Positions 52,200 through 60,976 of a stretch of 64,000 nucleotides of DNA are shown in pieces. The notes below the pieces were generated by a model. It was not told the origin of the DNA. It was given only the letters and a program-made list of their open reading frames with translations, and searched no databases. The DNA is from Hoeflea_A sp965228435. GTDB lineage: Bacteria > Pseudomonadota > Alphaproteobacteria > Rhizobiales > Rhizobiaceae. The translations under genes and the position numbers were made by a program. Positions within the stretch are counted from its first letter, which is position 1; every line of letters starts with the position of its first letter. The stretch spans positions 7,688,001 through 7,752,000 of the forward strand of contig OZ245818.1 of assembly GCA_965228435.1 (NCBI GenBank), read 5' to 3'.

Positions 52200-53721
52200 G
52201 GTTCACCTGTTGCGCGCCGTCAACGGCGGCTTCGCTGGCCGAGGCGGCCTGGATAAGGGATTCGGTAGACAGGCCGACGCCAGTCAGTTCGGTTACCACC
52301 CGCCCACGGCTGAAGACGATGGCCCGATGGCAGATCGCAGCCACTTCCTCGAAATCCGTCGACACGACGAGAACGCCCATGCCGCTGGCAAGCGCCTCGA
52401 ACAAAAGCGCGTAGATTTCCGCCTTGGCGCCGACATCGACACCGGCGGTCGGGTCTTCCGCGATGAGCAATTGCCGGTCCGTCTCGAGCCAGCGGCCAAC
52501 GACAACCTTCTGCTGGTTGCCCCCGGACAGCGCCTCAATGGCCAAAGTCGGATCGTTGGGCGAAAGCCCGAGGCTTTGGCCAATGGTTTCAACCTCGGTT
52601 TCTTCCGCGCCCGTCCCCTTGAAGGAGAACATGCCGCGCCCGGACGCCAGCGGGTTCATGAACATGTTTTCGCGGATCGTGAGCACCGGTGCGATTGATT
52701 CCACGACCCGGTCGCGGGCCAGCAACCCGATACCCGATTGCATCGCCGCACGCGGCGACGACAGGTCCGGAGCCTTGCCATTCAGCGCAATGTCGCCCGT
52801 GAAGGCGCGCTCGCCGAAGAGGCAGCGGCCGACGTCCTCGTGACCGGCGCCGCGCAGACCAAGCAGACCGACCACCTCGCCCTGGTTGACCTTCAGATCG
52901 ACCGGTCCGACATCGCCAATCACGACGTTCGACAACGACAACACGGATGCGCCTTTGTCGGCTTCCGGGCGATCGAACTCGCGGGCACGACGGCCGACGA
53001 TCAGCTGCACGAGTTCCTCGGGCGTCGTGTGCGCAACATCACGGATGCCAACCATCATGCCGTCCCGCAGCACGGCAACGCGGTCGGCGATCCGAAAAAT
53101 CTCGTCCAACCGGTGCGAGACGTAGATCATGCCGACGCCCTTTTCACGCAGCGGTCGCAGCGCGTCAAAGAGTCTATCCACCTCATCCGCGGGAAGGCTG
53201 GCCGTCGGCTCGTCCAGAACCAGGAAATCGCACTCCACCGCCAGCGCGCGAGCAATCGCCACAAGCGACTTTTCGGTGCGGCTGAGATCCGAGACCCGTG
53301 CTTCAGGATCGAAATCGCAATCGACCCGGGCCAGCGCCTCTCGCGCCCTCTCCTCCGCGTCGTCCCAGTCGATCAGACCCATACGGCGCTTGTAGCCCTG
53401 GGCCAGCGCCATGTTTTCCGCAACCGTCATCCACTCAATAAGGCCGAGATCCTGGTGAATGAAGGCAACGGACTGTCGCTCGTTCACGCGGCCGGGCGTA
53501 TGTTGATACGGCGTTCCATCGATCAGGACGGTGCCGGAATCGGCACTGTGAATGCCGCCGAGCACCTTGATGAGAGTCGATTTTCCGGCACCGTTTTCGC
53601 CCAGAAGGGCAACGATCTCACCGCGATCGACATGCATTGAAACCCCGCGCAACGCCTGGGTGCCGCCAAAACTCTTGACGATGCTGTCGAAGAACAAACC
53701 GCTCTGCACCTGCGGTGCCAT
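52186..53721 (-). CDS. Sugar ABC transporter ATPase, two-domain (RbsA/MglA-like), importer 2
   Basis: 511 residues, two ABC domains. Domain 1 has Walker A GENGAGKST and Walker B FLVLDEPTASLP, but its signature is degenerate (LSRTEKSL instead of LSGGQ). Domain 2 lacks a good Walker A (GLLGLRGAGHEDVG) but has LSGGNQQK and LIAEDPTAGVD. This complementary asymmetry is usual for carbohydrate CUT2 ATPases: one composite active site. It starts the operon facing the LacI regulator. Confidence 0.92.
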   Translation of the reverse strand: MAPQVQSGLFFDSIVKSFGGTQALRGVSMHVDRGEIVALLGENGAGKSTLIKVLGGIHSADSGTVLIDGTPYQHTPGRVNERQSVAFIHQDLGLIEWMTVAENMALAQGYKRRMGLIDWDDAEERAREALARVDCDFDPEARVSDLSRTEKSLVAIARALAVECDFLVLDEPTASLPADEVDRLFDALRPLREKGVGMIYVSHRLDEIFRIADRVAVLRDGMMVGIRDVAHTTPEELVQLIVGRRAREFDRPEADKGASVLSLSNVVIGDVGPVDLKVNQGEVVGLLGLRGAGHEDVGRCLFGERAFTGDIALNGKAPDLSSPRAAMQSGIGLLARDRVVESIAPVLTIRENMFMNPLASGRGMFSFKGTGAEETEVETIGQSLGLSPNDPTLAIEALSGGNQQKVVVGRWLETDRQLLIAEDPTAGVDVGAKAEIYALLFEALASGMGVLVVSTDFEEVAAICHRAIVFSRGRVVTELTGVGLSTESLIQAASASEAAVDGAQQVNHAVN

Positions 53722-53753
53722 GCATTCCTCCCGTCCGGCACGTCATGGGTTGC

Positions 53754-53765
53754 GTTACCGGTAAC
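53754..53765. promoter_or_regulatory. Variant operator D: GTTACCGGTAAC
   Basis: Twelve-base perfect palindrome in the divergent spacer between importer 2 (start 53721) and the LacI gene (53858), closer to the importer. Its GTTA-N4-TAAC frame is that of the TGTTATCGATAACA sites, with CCGG at the centre. Confidence 0.65.
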
Positions 53766-53811
53766 CTAAGGATTAGGGTACGGAAAAATTTGCTCTGGTC
53801 AAGGAAAAAAT

Positions 53812-53823
53812 GTTATCGGTAAC
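53812..53823. promoter_or_regulatory. Variant operator E: GTTATCGGTAAC
   Basis: Near-palindrome preceded by T, 35 bases before the LacI start. It keeps the GTTA-N4-TAAC frame, centre TCGG. The 58-base spacing from operator D would allow joint or looped binding at the divergent promoters. Confidence 0.6.
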
Positions 53824-53857
53824 GTAACCGATTTGGATTCGTAGATTCATCGCTCAA

Positions 53858-54877
53858 ATGTCTGATACGAAACGAAAAAAAGACAAAGTCACTCTGGCCG
53901 AAGTCGCCGAGGCCGCCGGCGTTTCCAAGATGACGGCGTCGCGGGTGCTGCGCAAGTCGACGGGATTTTCCCAGGAAACCCGAGACCGGGTCATGCATGC
54001 CGTCGAGAGCCTTGGGTACCGTCCGAATCGGCTCGCGGCCGCCTTCAAATCCGACAAGGCGTCGACCCTGGTCGGCGTCTGCGTACCGCGTCTGACGAGC
54101 GGCATGTTCGGATCAGTGCTCGACAGCGTCGACCACACGCTGTCTCGACTCGGATATCAAACCATCATCGGCTCGCACGAGCAGGTTCCGGAGACTGAAG
54201 AAGCCTGGCTTGCCACCATCCTGTCCTGGCGACCTGCCGGCGTGATTCTCAGTGGCCGCAAACACACTCGGACCGTGCTCGACATGTTGCGTGAGCAAGC
54301 GGTTCCGGTGGTGGAGATCTGGAACCTTAACACCAGTCCCATCGATATATCCGTCGGTTTCAACCACTATGATTGCGGCCATGAGATGGGCCGATACATG
54401 GTCTCCAAGGGCTGCCGCTACATCGCTTATGTCGGCGCGGAGGCGAACACGCCCGGAATGGGCATGGTCCGCCTCGATGGTTTTCGCGACGCGCTTGCCG
54501 AGGGCGGCGCCCAGCTGGCAACAGCGGAAATCCTGATTGATCGCCCTGGCTTCTACGCCGGATTCTATGGAACGGAAACGATCCTGAACCGCACCGGCGG
54601 GGCCGACGGCATCTACTATCAGGAAGACAACATGGCCGTCGGCGGACTGTTCTACTGCCAGTCACGCGGTCTGGACGTTCCAGGCGATATCGCCATCGCC
54701 GGCTGGGGCGGCATGGAAGTCGCCTCCGTTCTGCCCAAGCGGCTGACCACGACGTCTGTCGCCACCCAGGCCCTCGGCAAGTCTGCGGCCGAAGCGCTGG
54801 TTGCGCGCATCCGCGGCGAACCGATCCGCGACGTCATCGTCGCGCCGACGCGGCTTGTGCCCGGCAGCACTGTCTGA
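53858..54877 (+). CDS. LacI-family regulator, GntR (gluconate repressor)-like
   Basis: 339 residues. The N-terminal HTH VTLAEVAEAAGVSKMTASRVLRKS and hinge (GYRPNRLAAAFKS) are followed by a periplasmic-binding-like effector domain. From memory it parallels E. coli GntR along the chain (SKMTASRVLR, ILSWRPAGVILSGRKHTRTVLDML, VVEIWN...ISVGFNHYDCGHEM), so the effector may be gluconate or a related acid. It is the only LacI regulator in the locus and the best candidate for the TGTTA-N4-TAACA sites. No clear ribosome site precedes ATG 53858. Confidence 0.9.
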   Translation: MSDTKRKKDKVTLAEVAEAAGVSKMTASRVLRKSTGFSQETRDRVMHAVESLGYRPNRLAAAFKSDKASTLVGVCVPRLTSGMFGSVLDSVDHTLSRLGYQTIIGSHEQVPETEEAWLATILSWRPAGVILSGRKHTRTVLDMLREQAVPVVEIWNLNTSPIDISVGFNHYDCGHEMGRYMVSKGCRYIAYVGAEANTPGMGMVRLDGFRDALAEGGAQLATAEILIDRPGFYAGFYGTETILNRTGGADGIYYQEDNMAVGGLFYCQSRGLDVPGDIAIAGWGGMEVASVLPKRLTTTSVATQALGKSAAEALVARIRGEPIRDVIVAPTRLVPGSTV

Positions 54878-54883
54878 ACTGCG

Positions 54884-56293
54884 TTACTCGCCGCTGCTCC
54901 AAGGGCCGTGATGAGCCCCCTCCTCGTCGATCCGCTCGAAACTGTGGGCGCCGAAATAGTCGCGCTGGGCCTGGATCATGTTGGCGGTTGAACGTCCGGT
55001 TCGCAGGATATCGAAATAATTCAACGCGGCGCCGAGCGCTGGCGTCGGCAGGCCTTTCTGTGCGGCAAGCGCCACGGTCTTGCGCAGATCCGCTTGCGTT
55101 TGCTTGAGCCGATCCGCAAAGAACGGCGCGAACATGAGGTTGACGTCCGGGTGTGCGGCCAATGCGGTTGCCATATCGTTCAGCATCGCCGACCGGATAA
55201 TGCAGCCGGCCCGCCAGACCTTGGCGATTTCCGGCATCGGGAGCTTCCACTCATTCGCCTGGGACAGCGCCTCCAACAGTTCGAACCCCTGGGCGTAACA
55301 GACGATCTTTCCGGCGATCAGGGCGTTTTCCAGCACCGATATCGGCAGCGCATCCGGATCAAGCCGGAGCGGTGCCGCGCCGAACACGTCTTCACCCGCG
55401 CGTCGGGTGTCGAGCCGTGCCGACATGTTGCGAGCCGCTACGGCGGCCTCGATGACGGTCGCCGGTACACCCAGATGCTGCGCCTCGATCGCCGTCCAGC
55501 GGCCGGTGCCCTTCTGGCCCGCCCTATCAAGAATGATGTCCAGAACCGGACGGTCGGTCTTGGGATCGATCGCCGCCGAAATGGCAGCGGAGATTTCGAT
55601 GAGGTAGGATTTCAGGGCGCCGCCGTTCCACCGCTCGAACACCTCGGCAATCGCTGCCGGGGCCATGCCCATGCCGTCGCGCATGATGCCGTAGGTCTCG
55701 GCGATCATCTGCATGTCGGCATATTCAATGCCGTTGTGAACGGTCTTGACGGCGTGACCGGCTCCACCCTCGCCCATCCATGTGGCGCAGGGCGTACCCT
55801 CGTAGTCGGCCGCGATCGCCGTCAGGATCGGTGCAACCGTGTCCCACAATTCCTTGGGTCCACCGCCCATGATCGACGGCCCATAGCGGGCTCCCGTTTC
55901 GCCGCCAGACACGCCGATTCCGAGAAAACGCGCGCCACCCTCGGCCCGGCGATTGGTGTCGTTGAAATTGGCGTTGCCGGCATCGATGACGGTATCCGCG
56001 TCATCCATCAGCGGCCGCAACATGTCGATGTGATCGTCCACCACCGGGCCGGCCGGCACCATGAGAATAACCGCGCGCGGCGGCCGGATGGCGGCAACAA
56101 GCGCTTCCAGCGAGTCGCAGGCAATCAGGTTGGTGCTCAATTCGCCGGCGTCGGCGACAAAGCGCCGGGTTGTCTCTAAGGTGCGATTGTAGACAGCGAC
56201 CCTGAAGCCGTGCTCGGCGATGTTGAGCGCCAGATTGGCGCCCATGGTGCCGAGGCCGATCAATCCGATTTCGGCGCGGTCGTCTTGTGTCAT
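54884..56293 (-). CDS. gnd: 6-Phosphogluconate dehydrogenase, decarboxylating
   Basis: 469 residues, full-length NADP enzyme making ribulose 5-phosphate. Cofactor motif GLIGLGTMGANLALNIAEHG (about 9-28), YNRT, GVSGGETGARYGPSIMGGG (substrate loop) and GEGGAGHAVKTVHNGIEYADMQ with the catalytic Lys. It overlaps the SMP-30 stop as ATGA, so lactonase and dehydrogenase are coupled; it receives 6-phosphogluconate from the kinase at 61818. Confidence 0.95.
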   Translation of the reverse strand: MTQDDRAEIGLIGLGTMGANLALNIAEHGFRVAVYNRTLETTRRFVADAGELSTNLIACDSLEALVAAIRPPRAVILMVPAGPVVDDHIDMLRPLMDDADTVIDAGNANFNDTNRRAEGGARFLGIGVSGGETGARYGPSIMGGGPKELWDTVAPILTAIAADYEGTPCATWMGEGGAGHAVKTVHNGIEYADMQMIAETYGIMRDGMGMAPAAIAEVFERWNGGALKSYLIEISAAISAAIDPKTDRPVLDIILDRAGQKGTGRWTAIEAQHLGVPATVIEAAVAARNMSARLDTRRAGEDVFGAAPLRLDPDALPISVLENALIAGKIVCYAQGFELLEALSQANEWKLPMPEIAKVWRAGCIIRSAMLNDMATALAAHPDVNLMFAPFFADRLKQTQADLRKTVALAAQKGLPTPALGAALNYFDILRTGRSTANMIQAQRDYFGAHSFERIDEEGAHHGPWSSGE

Positions 56294-57192
56294 GGTCGCT
56301 GCATTCCCTCCCGGTTCAGGAATATCGAATAGATGCTTGTGGTCGCGGTAATGAATAGCCGATGTTTGGCACGACCGCCAAAGCAAAGATTGGAAACCGT
56401 TTCCGGGATGAGGATCTTGCCGAGAAGGACCCCGTCCGGGTTGAGGCAATGGACCCCGTCTCCCGCCGATGACCAGACATTGCCGTCGGTGTCGACACGG
56501 ATTCCATCGGCAAATCCCGGATTGACGACATGGAAGACATCACCGCCATGCAATCTGCCATCTTCGCCAACGTCAAACGCGCGGATATGGCGCTCCGCGT
56601 CGGCGTTGAACATGGTTCCCGTCTCGGCGACGTAGAGGCGTTTTTCATCCGGAGAAAACGCCAATCCGTTGGGACATTCAAAGTCGGTCAGCATTGAATC
56701 GAGCGCGCCGGTGGCGGGATCGATCCTGTACACGTGGCAGGGAAGTTCCTGCTCGGCGGCAAACCCTTCATAATTGGTCATGATCCCGTAGTGTGGATCC
56801 GTGAACCAGATCGAACCGTCCGATTTGACCACCACGTCGTTGGGAGAATTCAGACGCTTTCCATTAAAACTGTCGGCGAGCACCGTGACAGACCCATCGT
56901 GCTCGGTGCGGGTGACCCGGCGCTCTCCGTGCTCGCAGCTGACAAGCCGGCCTTCGCGGTCGCGGGTGTGGCCATTGGCATAGTTGGACGGACTGCGATA
57001 GGTCGATATGCCCACCTCCGGCATCCAGCGCACGATGCGATCATTCGGGATATCGGAAAAAAGCAGGCAGTTGGCGTCACCGAACCAGACCGGCCCTTCT
57101 GTCCAGTCGAACCCCGTCGCCAGTTGCTGAACCGGCGCGTTGCCAAGCACGAAGCGGTTGAACTCAGGCTCGATCGCCCGAAAAAAAGTCAT
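56290..57192 (-). CDS. SMP-30/gluconolactonase family protein
   Basis: 300 residues, six-bladed beta-propeller lactonase: begins near DWTEGPVWFGD (metal-binding Glu), then LNSPNDVVVKSDGSIWFTDPHYG and FECPNGLAFSPDEKRLYVAET, ADGIRVDTDGNVW with the expected Asn/Asp metal ligands. Hydrolyses an aldonolactone to the acid, exact lactone unknown. No signal peptide, so cytoplasmic. AGGAG 10 bases upstream of ATG 57192; operator B lies 24 bases further upstream. Confidence 0.9.
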   Translation of the reverse strand: MTFFRAIEPEFNRFVLGNAPVQQLATGFDWTEGPVWFGDANCLLFSDIPNDRIVRWMPEVGISTYRSPSNYANGHTRDREGRLVSCEHGERRVTRTEHDGSVTVLADSFNGKRLNSPNDVVVKSDGSIWFTDPHYGIMTNYEGFAAEQELPCHVYRIDPATGALDSMLTDFECPNGLAFSPDEKRLYVAETGTMFNADAERHIRAFDVGEDGRLHGGDVFHVVNPGFADGIRVDTDGNVWSSAGDGVHCLNPDGVLLGKILIPETVSNLCFGGRAKHRLFITATTSIYSIFLNREGMQRP

Positions 57193-57216
57193 TGCGTTTC
57201 TCCTGCCGGTTCTTCA

Positions 57217-57230
57217 TGTTATCGATAACA
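57217..57230. promoter_or_regulatory. Operator copy B: perfect palindrome TGTTATCGATAACA
   Basis: Identical to copies A and C. It lies midway between the divergent SMP-30-gnd operon (start 57192, minus) and the HbpS/GlcG-like gene (start 57261, plus), positioned to repress both. Confidence 0.85.
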
Positions 57231-57260
57231 CATCGCATAGGCTTCGCAAGGATATTTATC

Positions 57261-57683
57261 ATGGGCGCTTTCAGAAAGAGCTATCGTCTCACTCATGGTG
57301 CTGTCATGACAATGCTGGAAGCGGCGATCGCAAAGGCCGACGACATCGGGCAGCCGCAGTGCATCGTCATTGTCGATGCAAGCGGTGTACCTCTCGGCGA
57401 AATCCGCATGGACGGCGCAAAGTTTCTCAGCCGCAAGAGTGCCCTTGCCAAGGCGCGCACAGCAGCCTCTATCGGGGCTCCGAGCACCGAGGTTCCGGAG
57501 CCAGTGCAGCCGGCGATTGCAGCCGCGACCAAGGGTGCGGTGACCGGATTACCGGGCGGGCTGCCGATTATCCATGAGAACGCCGTTCTCGGCGGAATTG
57601 GCGTGGGCTCCGGCTCCGGCGAACAGGACATTGCCGTCGCCAATGCGGCGCTTGCATCTGTCGGACTTGAGATTCTCGGTTAG
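57261..57683 (+). CDS. GlcG/HbpS-like heme-binding domain protein
   Basis: 140 residues from ATG 57261 with AAGGA 8 bases upstream (the frame opens at 57192). Pattern of the GlcG/HbpS family: LTHGAVMTMLEAAIAKADDIGQPQCIVIVDASGVPLGEIRMDGA, FLSRKSALAKARTAAS, GGLPIIHENAVLGGIGVGSGSGEQDIAVANAAL. GlcG occurs in glycolate loci and HbpS binds heme extracellularly; here there is no signal peptide. Its place in a sugar-acid regulon suggests a metabolite-handling role that is not defined. Confidence 0.85.
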   Translation: MGAFRKSYRLTHGAVMTMLEAAIAKADDIGQPQCIVIVDASGVPLGEIRMDGAKFLSRKSALAKARTAASIGAPSTEVPEPVQPAIAAATKGAVTGLPGGLPIIHENAVLGGIGVGSGSGEQDIAVANAALASVGLEILG

Positions 57684-57831
57684 CACACCAGCTCAAATCA
57701 GCGCGATTTGTCACCTTTGCGAGTGACACCTGGCCAGTCCAACAACCGGTATGAACCTTCAGGTAAAGCCGCTCAATCAAACCATGCTTCGTTGAGTGGA
57801 CAACTGTGGCTCAACGTTCAAGAATAATCGC

Positions 57832-58833
57832 ATGAGCGCCGACTGGACCGATGAAGAAGCGGCCATCATGGCCGTGGTGGATGGCGAAAGCGCAGCCTAT
57901 TTTCGCAGCGATTTTGAAGCGCTGGCCGCCTATTGGGTACAATCGCCGGAGGCCAGGTGGATCTGGTCAGGCCCACAGACCGGGACGATGATAAGCGTCG
58001 GCTGGGATCGTGTCAGGGCCAAATTCCGAGAGGGCATGCGAACCAGGCCCAGCAATTTTGACTCTCATGACTTTCTGGATCGTCGCAACATTCAGATATG
58101 TCATTCCGGCGATTTGGCTTGGGTTTACTACGATCAGGGCTTGAAACAGAACCACCCCAATTTCCACACCCAGACTGATCAGAAGGAATTGAAGATTCTG
58201 CATCGCATCGACGGTGAATGGAAACTCGTGTGTGTCTCGATCGTCGCTCCAGCGCTGATGAAGGACGATGTCGCGCAAATCCGGCTGTCCCGCCAAGGTG
58301 ATGTCGTGCGAATGAGCGAGGCGGCCAAACGACTCTTGCCGAATTTTCAGGGACTCGTTGTACGCGGGAAAAGGGTCCACGCGGCAAAACGGGAAAGAGA
58401 TCAGCACCTGCAGGCAGAAATTTCATCCAAGTTGGATGGACTGAAGGCTGGCTTCCCACCCAGTTTCGTTAACAAGGACTTGCTGGCAATACCGCTCGGA
58501 ACCGATGACTATTCGCGACCACTTTATTGCTGGGTGTTTGTCGAAGGTGATGAATTGGTCATCACCTTTGATGCATCTCAAAGTGTTGAAGAGCGACTGG
58601 ATTCTGCAGCTTCGGTCTTCAAGTTATCCCCCACTCAGCGACGTTTGGCGGGGTGCCTGGTAGAAGGACTGGGATTGGTCGATGTCGCCGAGGTGCTTGG
58701 TGTGACCATCAACACAGCCAAGACACATCTTAGGCGAATGTTCGACAAGACGGGAACCCATGATCAGGCGAGTCTGTTGGCGCTGTTGCTGAGTGTCGAC
58801 AGACCAACCCGTGGTCCGCCAAGGATGGACTGA
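57832..58833 (+). CDS. NTF2-like / LuxR-type HTH regulator
   Basis: 333 residues from ATG 57832 (GTG 57796 possible; neither has a good ribosome site). Residues about 5-145 form a SnoaL/NTF2-like sensor domain: AIMAVVDGESAAYFRSDFEALAAYWV, RWIWSG, DLAWVYYDQ, LKILHRIDGEWKLV. A middle region resembles the divergent PAS stretch of HTH regulators (VVRMSEAAKRLLPN...LVVRGKRVHAAK), and the C-terminus is a LuxR/GerE HTH (FKLSPTQRRLAGCLVEGLGLVDVAEVLGVTINTAKTHLRRMFDKTG). The effector and targets are unknown. Confidence 0.82.
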   Translation: MSADWTDEEAAIMAVVDGESAAYFRSDFEALAAYWVQSPEARWIWSGPQTGTMISVGWDRVRAKFREGMRTRPSNFDSHDFLDRRNIQICHSGDLAWVYYDQGLKQNHPNFHTQTDQKELKILHRIDGEWKLVCVSIVAPALMKDDVAQIRLSRQGDVVRMSEAAKRLLPNFQGLVVRGKRVHAAKRERDQHLQAEISSKLDGLKAGFPPSFVNKDLLAIPLGTDDYSRPLYCWVFVEGDELVITFDASQSVEERLDSAASVFKLSPTQRRLAGCLVEGLGLVDVAEVLGVTINTAKTHLRRMFDKTGTHDQASLLALLLSVDRPTRGPPRMD

Positions 58834-58953
58834 TATAGGATCGGCAACTACCCGGGGCTGTCGGCCGCATCTGAATTGAGAACCCAGGTCCTTTCTTTGC
58901 AAGCCTCGTCCGTGCAGCCGACCTGCTCTACCGATGCATCGATCCCAATTGTC

Positions 58954-59985
58954 TCAGGCAAAAGCAATCTGCGCCTTCATCGCCTGGGCGCGGTCAGACG
59001 CGATCTGAAAGGCCTGCTCGGCTTCGTCCAGCGGCAAAGTGTGGGAAATCAACGGCTTGACGTCGATCAGCCCCGACTGCATCAGGTGCACGGCCGTCGC
59101 GAACTCCTCATGAAAGCGGAATGAGCCGCGCAGATCGAGCTCGCGCGACGTGACCAGCATCATCGGGATCGTCATGTCGCCGCCAAGGCCCAGTTGCATC
59201 ACCACGCCGCGGGGGCGCATGGCGGCGAGGCCGCCGGTCAGGGCAGGCTGTGCGCCGGAACATTCATACATCACATCGAAAGTGCCCTTGGCGGCGGTAT
59301 AGTCCTTCATCGCATCCGGTTCGGATGCCATGTTGATCACCCGGTCCGCGCCGGCCTTCTCAACATAGGAGAGCGCGTTGTCGGAGAGGTCGGTGGCGAC
59401 GATTTCCGATGCCCCGGAGCGTCGGGCGGCCAGGACCGCCAGGCAGCCGATCGGTCCGCAGCCCGTCACGAGGACGCGCTTGCCGAGCATTTCGCCAGCA
59501 CGCCGCGTCGCATGCAAGGCAACCGAAAGCGGCTCGGCCATCGCGGCTTCGCCGGCGGTCAGGCCGTTGGCTTTCACACATTGGGATGCATCGGCAATCA
59601 GGATTTCCCGAAACGCGCCCTGAACATGGGGAAACGGCATGGCCGAGCCATAGAAACGCATGTTTTCACAGTGATTGGGCAGGCCTTTGGCGCAATAGCG
59701 GCATTTGCCGCACGGTCGGGACGGCGATACGGCAACAAGATCGCCCACCTCAAGATCTTTCACGCCTTTGCCGAGTGCCGTAACAGTCCCCGCGACCTCG
59801 TGCCCGAGGATCATCGGCTGTCGCAAGCGAACGGGCCCGAAGCCACCGTGATGGTAGTAGTGCAGGTCGGAACCGCAGATGCCTCCGGTTTCCAGACGAA
59901 CCTGCACCTCCCCTTCCGACAGCGCCTCCGGCTCGCGTTGCTCGATGCGCAGGTCTCCGGCTTCGTGAATAACGATGGTTCTCAT
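58954..59985 (-). CDS. idnD: L-idonate 5-dehydrogenase (zinc alcohol dehydrogenase family)
   Basis: 343 residues. Catalytic zinc: Cys in GGICGSDLHYYHHGG and His/Glu in LGHEVAG; structural zinc: CGKCRYC...C; NAD Rossmann GCGPIGCLAVLAARR. The HYYHHGGFGPVRL insertion and GSAMPFPHVQGAF match L-idonate 5-dehydrogenase, which oxidises L-idonate to 5-ketogluconate. It follows the hydroxyacid dehydrogenase by 9 bases in an operon behind operator C. Confidence 0.88.
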   Translation of the reverse strand: MRTIVIHEAGDLRIEQREPEALSEGEVQVRLETGGICGSDLHYYHHGGFGPVRLRQPMILGHEVAGTVTALGKGVKDLEVGDLVAVSPSRPCGKCRYCAKGLPNHCENMRFYGSAMPFPHVQGAFREILIADASQCVKANGLTAGEAAMAEPLSVALHATRRAGEMLGKRVLVTGCGPIGCLAVLAARRSGASEIVATDLSDNALSYVEKAGADRVINMASEPDAMKDYTAAKGTFDVMYECSGAQPALTGGLAAMRPRGVVMQLGLGGDMTIPMMLVTSRELDLRGSFRFHEEFATAVHLMQSGLIDVKPLISHTLPLDEAEQAFQIASDRAQAMKAQIAFA

Positions 59986-59994
59986 GTGACGTTC

Positions 59995-60942
59995 CTAAAT
60001 AACCGGCGTCGGCAGGCTACGGCCTTCGAAGTGGGCGACGAGATTGTCGTAGACGAGAGCTCCCATGGCCTTGCGTGTCTCCACGGTTCCCGAAGCGTGG
60101 TGGGGCTGCAGAAGCACGTTGTCGAGCGGAAGAAACCGCGGATTGACCGCGGGCTCGCCGTCAAAGACATCCAGCGCCGCGCTGCCCAGCGCTCCTGATT
60201 CAAGCGCATCGAGTAGCGCTTCCTCGTCAATATTGGACGCGCGCGAAATGTTCACAATCATCCCGTCGGGGCCCAAAGCCTCGATCACCTCTTTGCCGAC
60301 GATATGCCTCGTCTTCTCGGAGGCAGCCAGGGTAACGAACAGGAAGTCAACCGCCTTGGCCAGAGCGACCGGTTCGGAGACGTATGTCCAATCGGCCGCA
60401 AAGTCTCTGGGGGCCAGGTCGCAGTACGAAACGTCCATCTCGAAGGCGGCCAGTCGCTTGGCAACTTCGAAGCCAATGCGCCCCATGCCAAGAATGCCGA
60501 CACGTTTGCCGTGGGCACGGGTTTGCAACGGATACAGACCACGCGACGACCAGTGGCCCTCCCGCACCCAGGCCTCTGCGCCGACTATACCGCGCACCTG
60601 GGCGAGCATCATGGCGACGCCGAGATCGGCGACCTCCTTGGTCAGCACGTCGGGTGTATTGGTCACGCGAATGCCGCGTTCGCGGGCCGCTTTCAGGTCG
60701 ACGGCATCATAGCCTACCCCGTAGACCGAGATGATTTCGAGACCCGGCAGGGCTTCGATCAAGGCCCGATCGGCACCCAGCTCGCCACGCGTCGCGACAC
60801 CGCGGATGCTGCCGCCGATCTCCGCTAGAAACCCAGGTTTGTCAGCCGCGTCGAAATAGCGGTGCATGACGAATTTTTCGTTGAGCGGCCCCTCGTCCCA
60901 GGCGGGATATGGCCCGATCTGCAGTATCTCGACCTTCGTCAT
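59995..60942 (-). CDS. D-isomer-specific 2-hydroxyacid dehydrogenase
   Basis: 315 residues. NAD motif GKRVGILGMGRIGFEVAKRL (about 140-159), catalytic Arg in NISRASNIDEEALL, Glu in DVFDGEP, His in LQPHHASGTVETR. Family members reduce glyoxylate, hydroxypyruvate or 2-ketogluconate; in this setting a keto-sugar-acid reductase is plausible. ATG 60942 was preferred over ATG 60960, as the conserved start resembles MTKVEILQIGPYPAWD. First gene of the minus-strand operon from operator C. Confidence 0.87.
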   Translation of the reverse strand: MTKVEILQIGPYPAWDEGPLNEKFVMHRYFDAADKPGFLAEIGGSIRGVATRGELGADRALIEALPGLEIISVYGVGYDAVDLKAARERGIRVTNTPDVLTKEVADLGVAMMLAQVRGIVGAEAWVREGHWSSRGLYPLQTRAHGKRVGILGMGRIGFEVAKRLAAFEMDVSYCDLAPRDFAADWTYVSEPVALAKAVDFLFVTLAASEKTRHIVGKEVIEALGPDGMIVNISRASNIDEEALLDALESGALGSAALDVFDGEPAVNPRFLPLDNVLLQPHHASGTVETRKAMGALVYDNLVAHFEGRSLPTPVI

Positions 60943-60976
60943 TTCTGCTAGTTTCTCCATAAAGTCGCTTGCAAAT

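Noticed and set aside
52738..53640. 300-codon plus-strand frame in the two-domain ATPase gene
   Set aside because: Antisense of conserved ABC motifs; composition is unlike a real protein.
55094..56179. 361-codon plus-strand frame in gnd
   Set aside because: Antisense shadow; full-length gnd explains the region.
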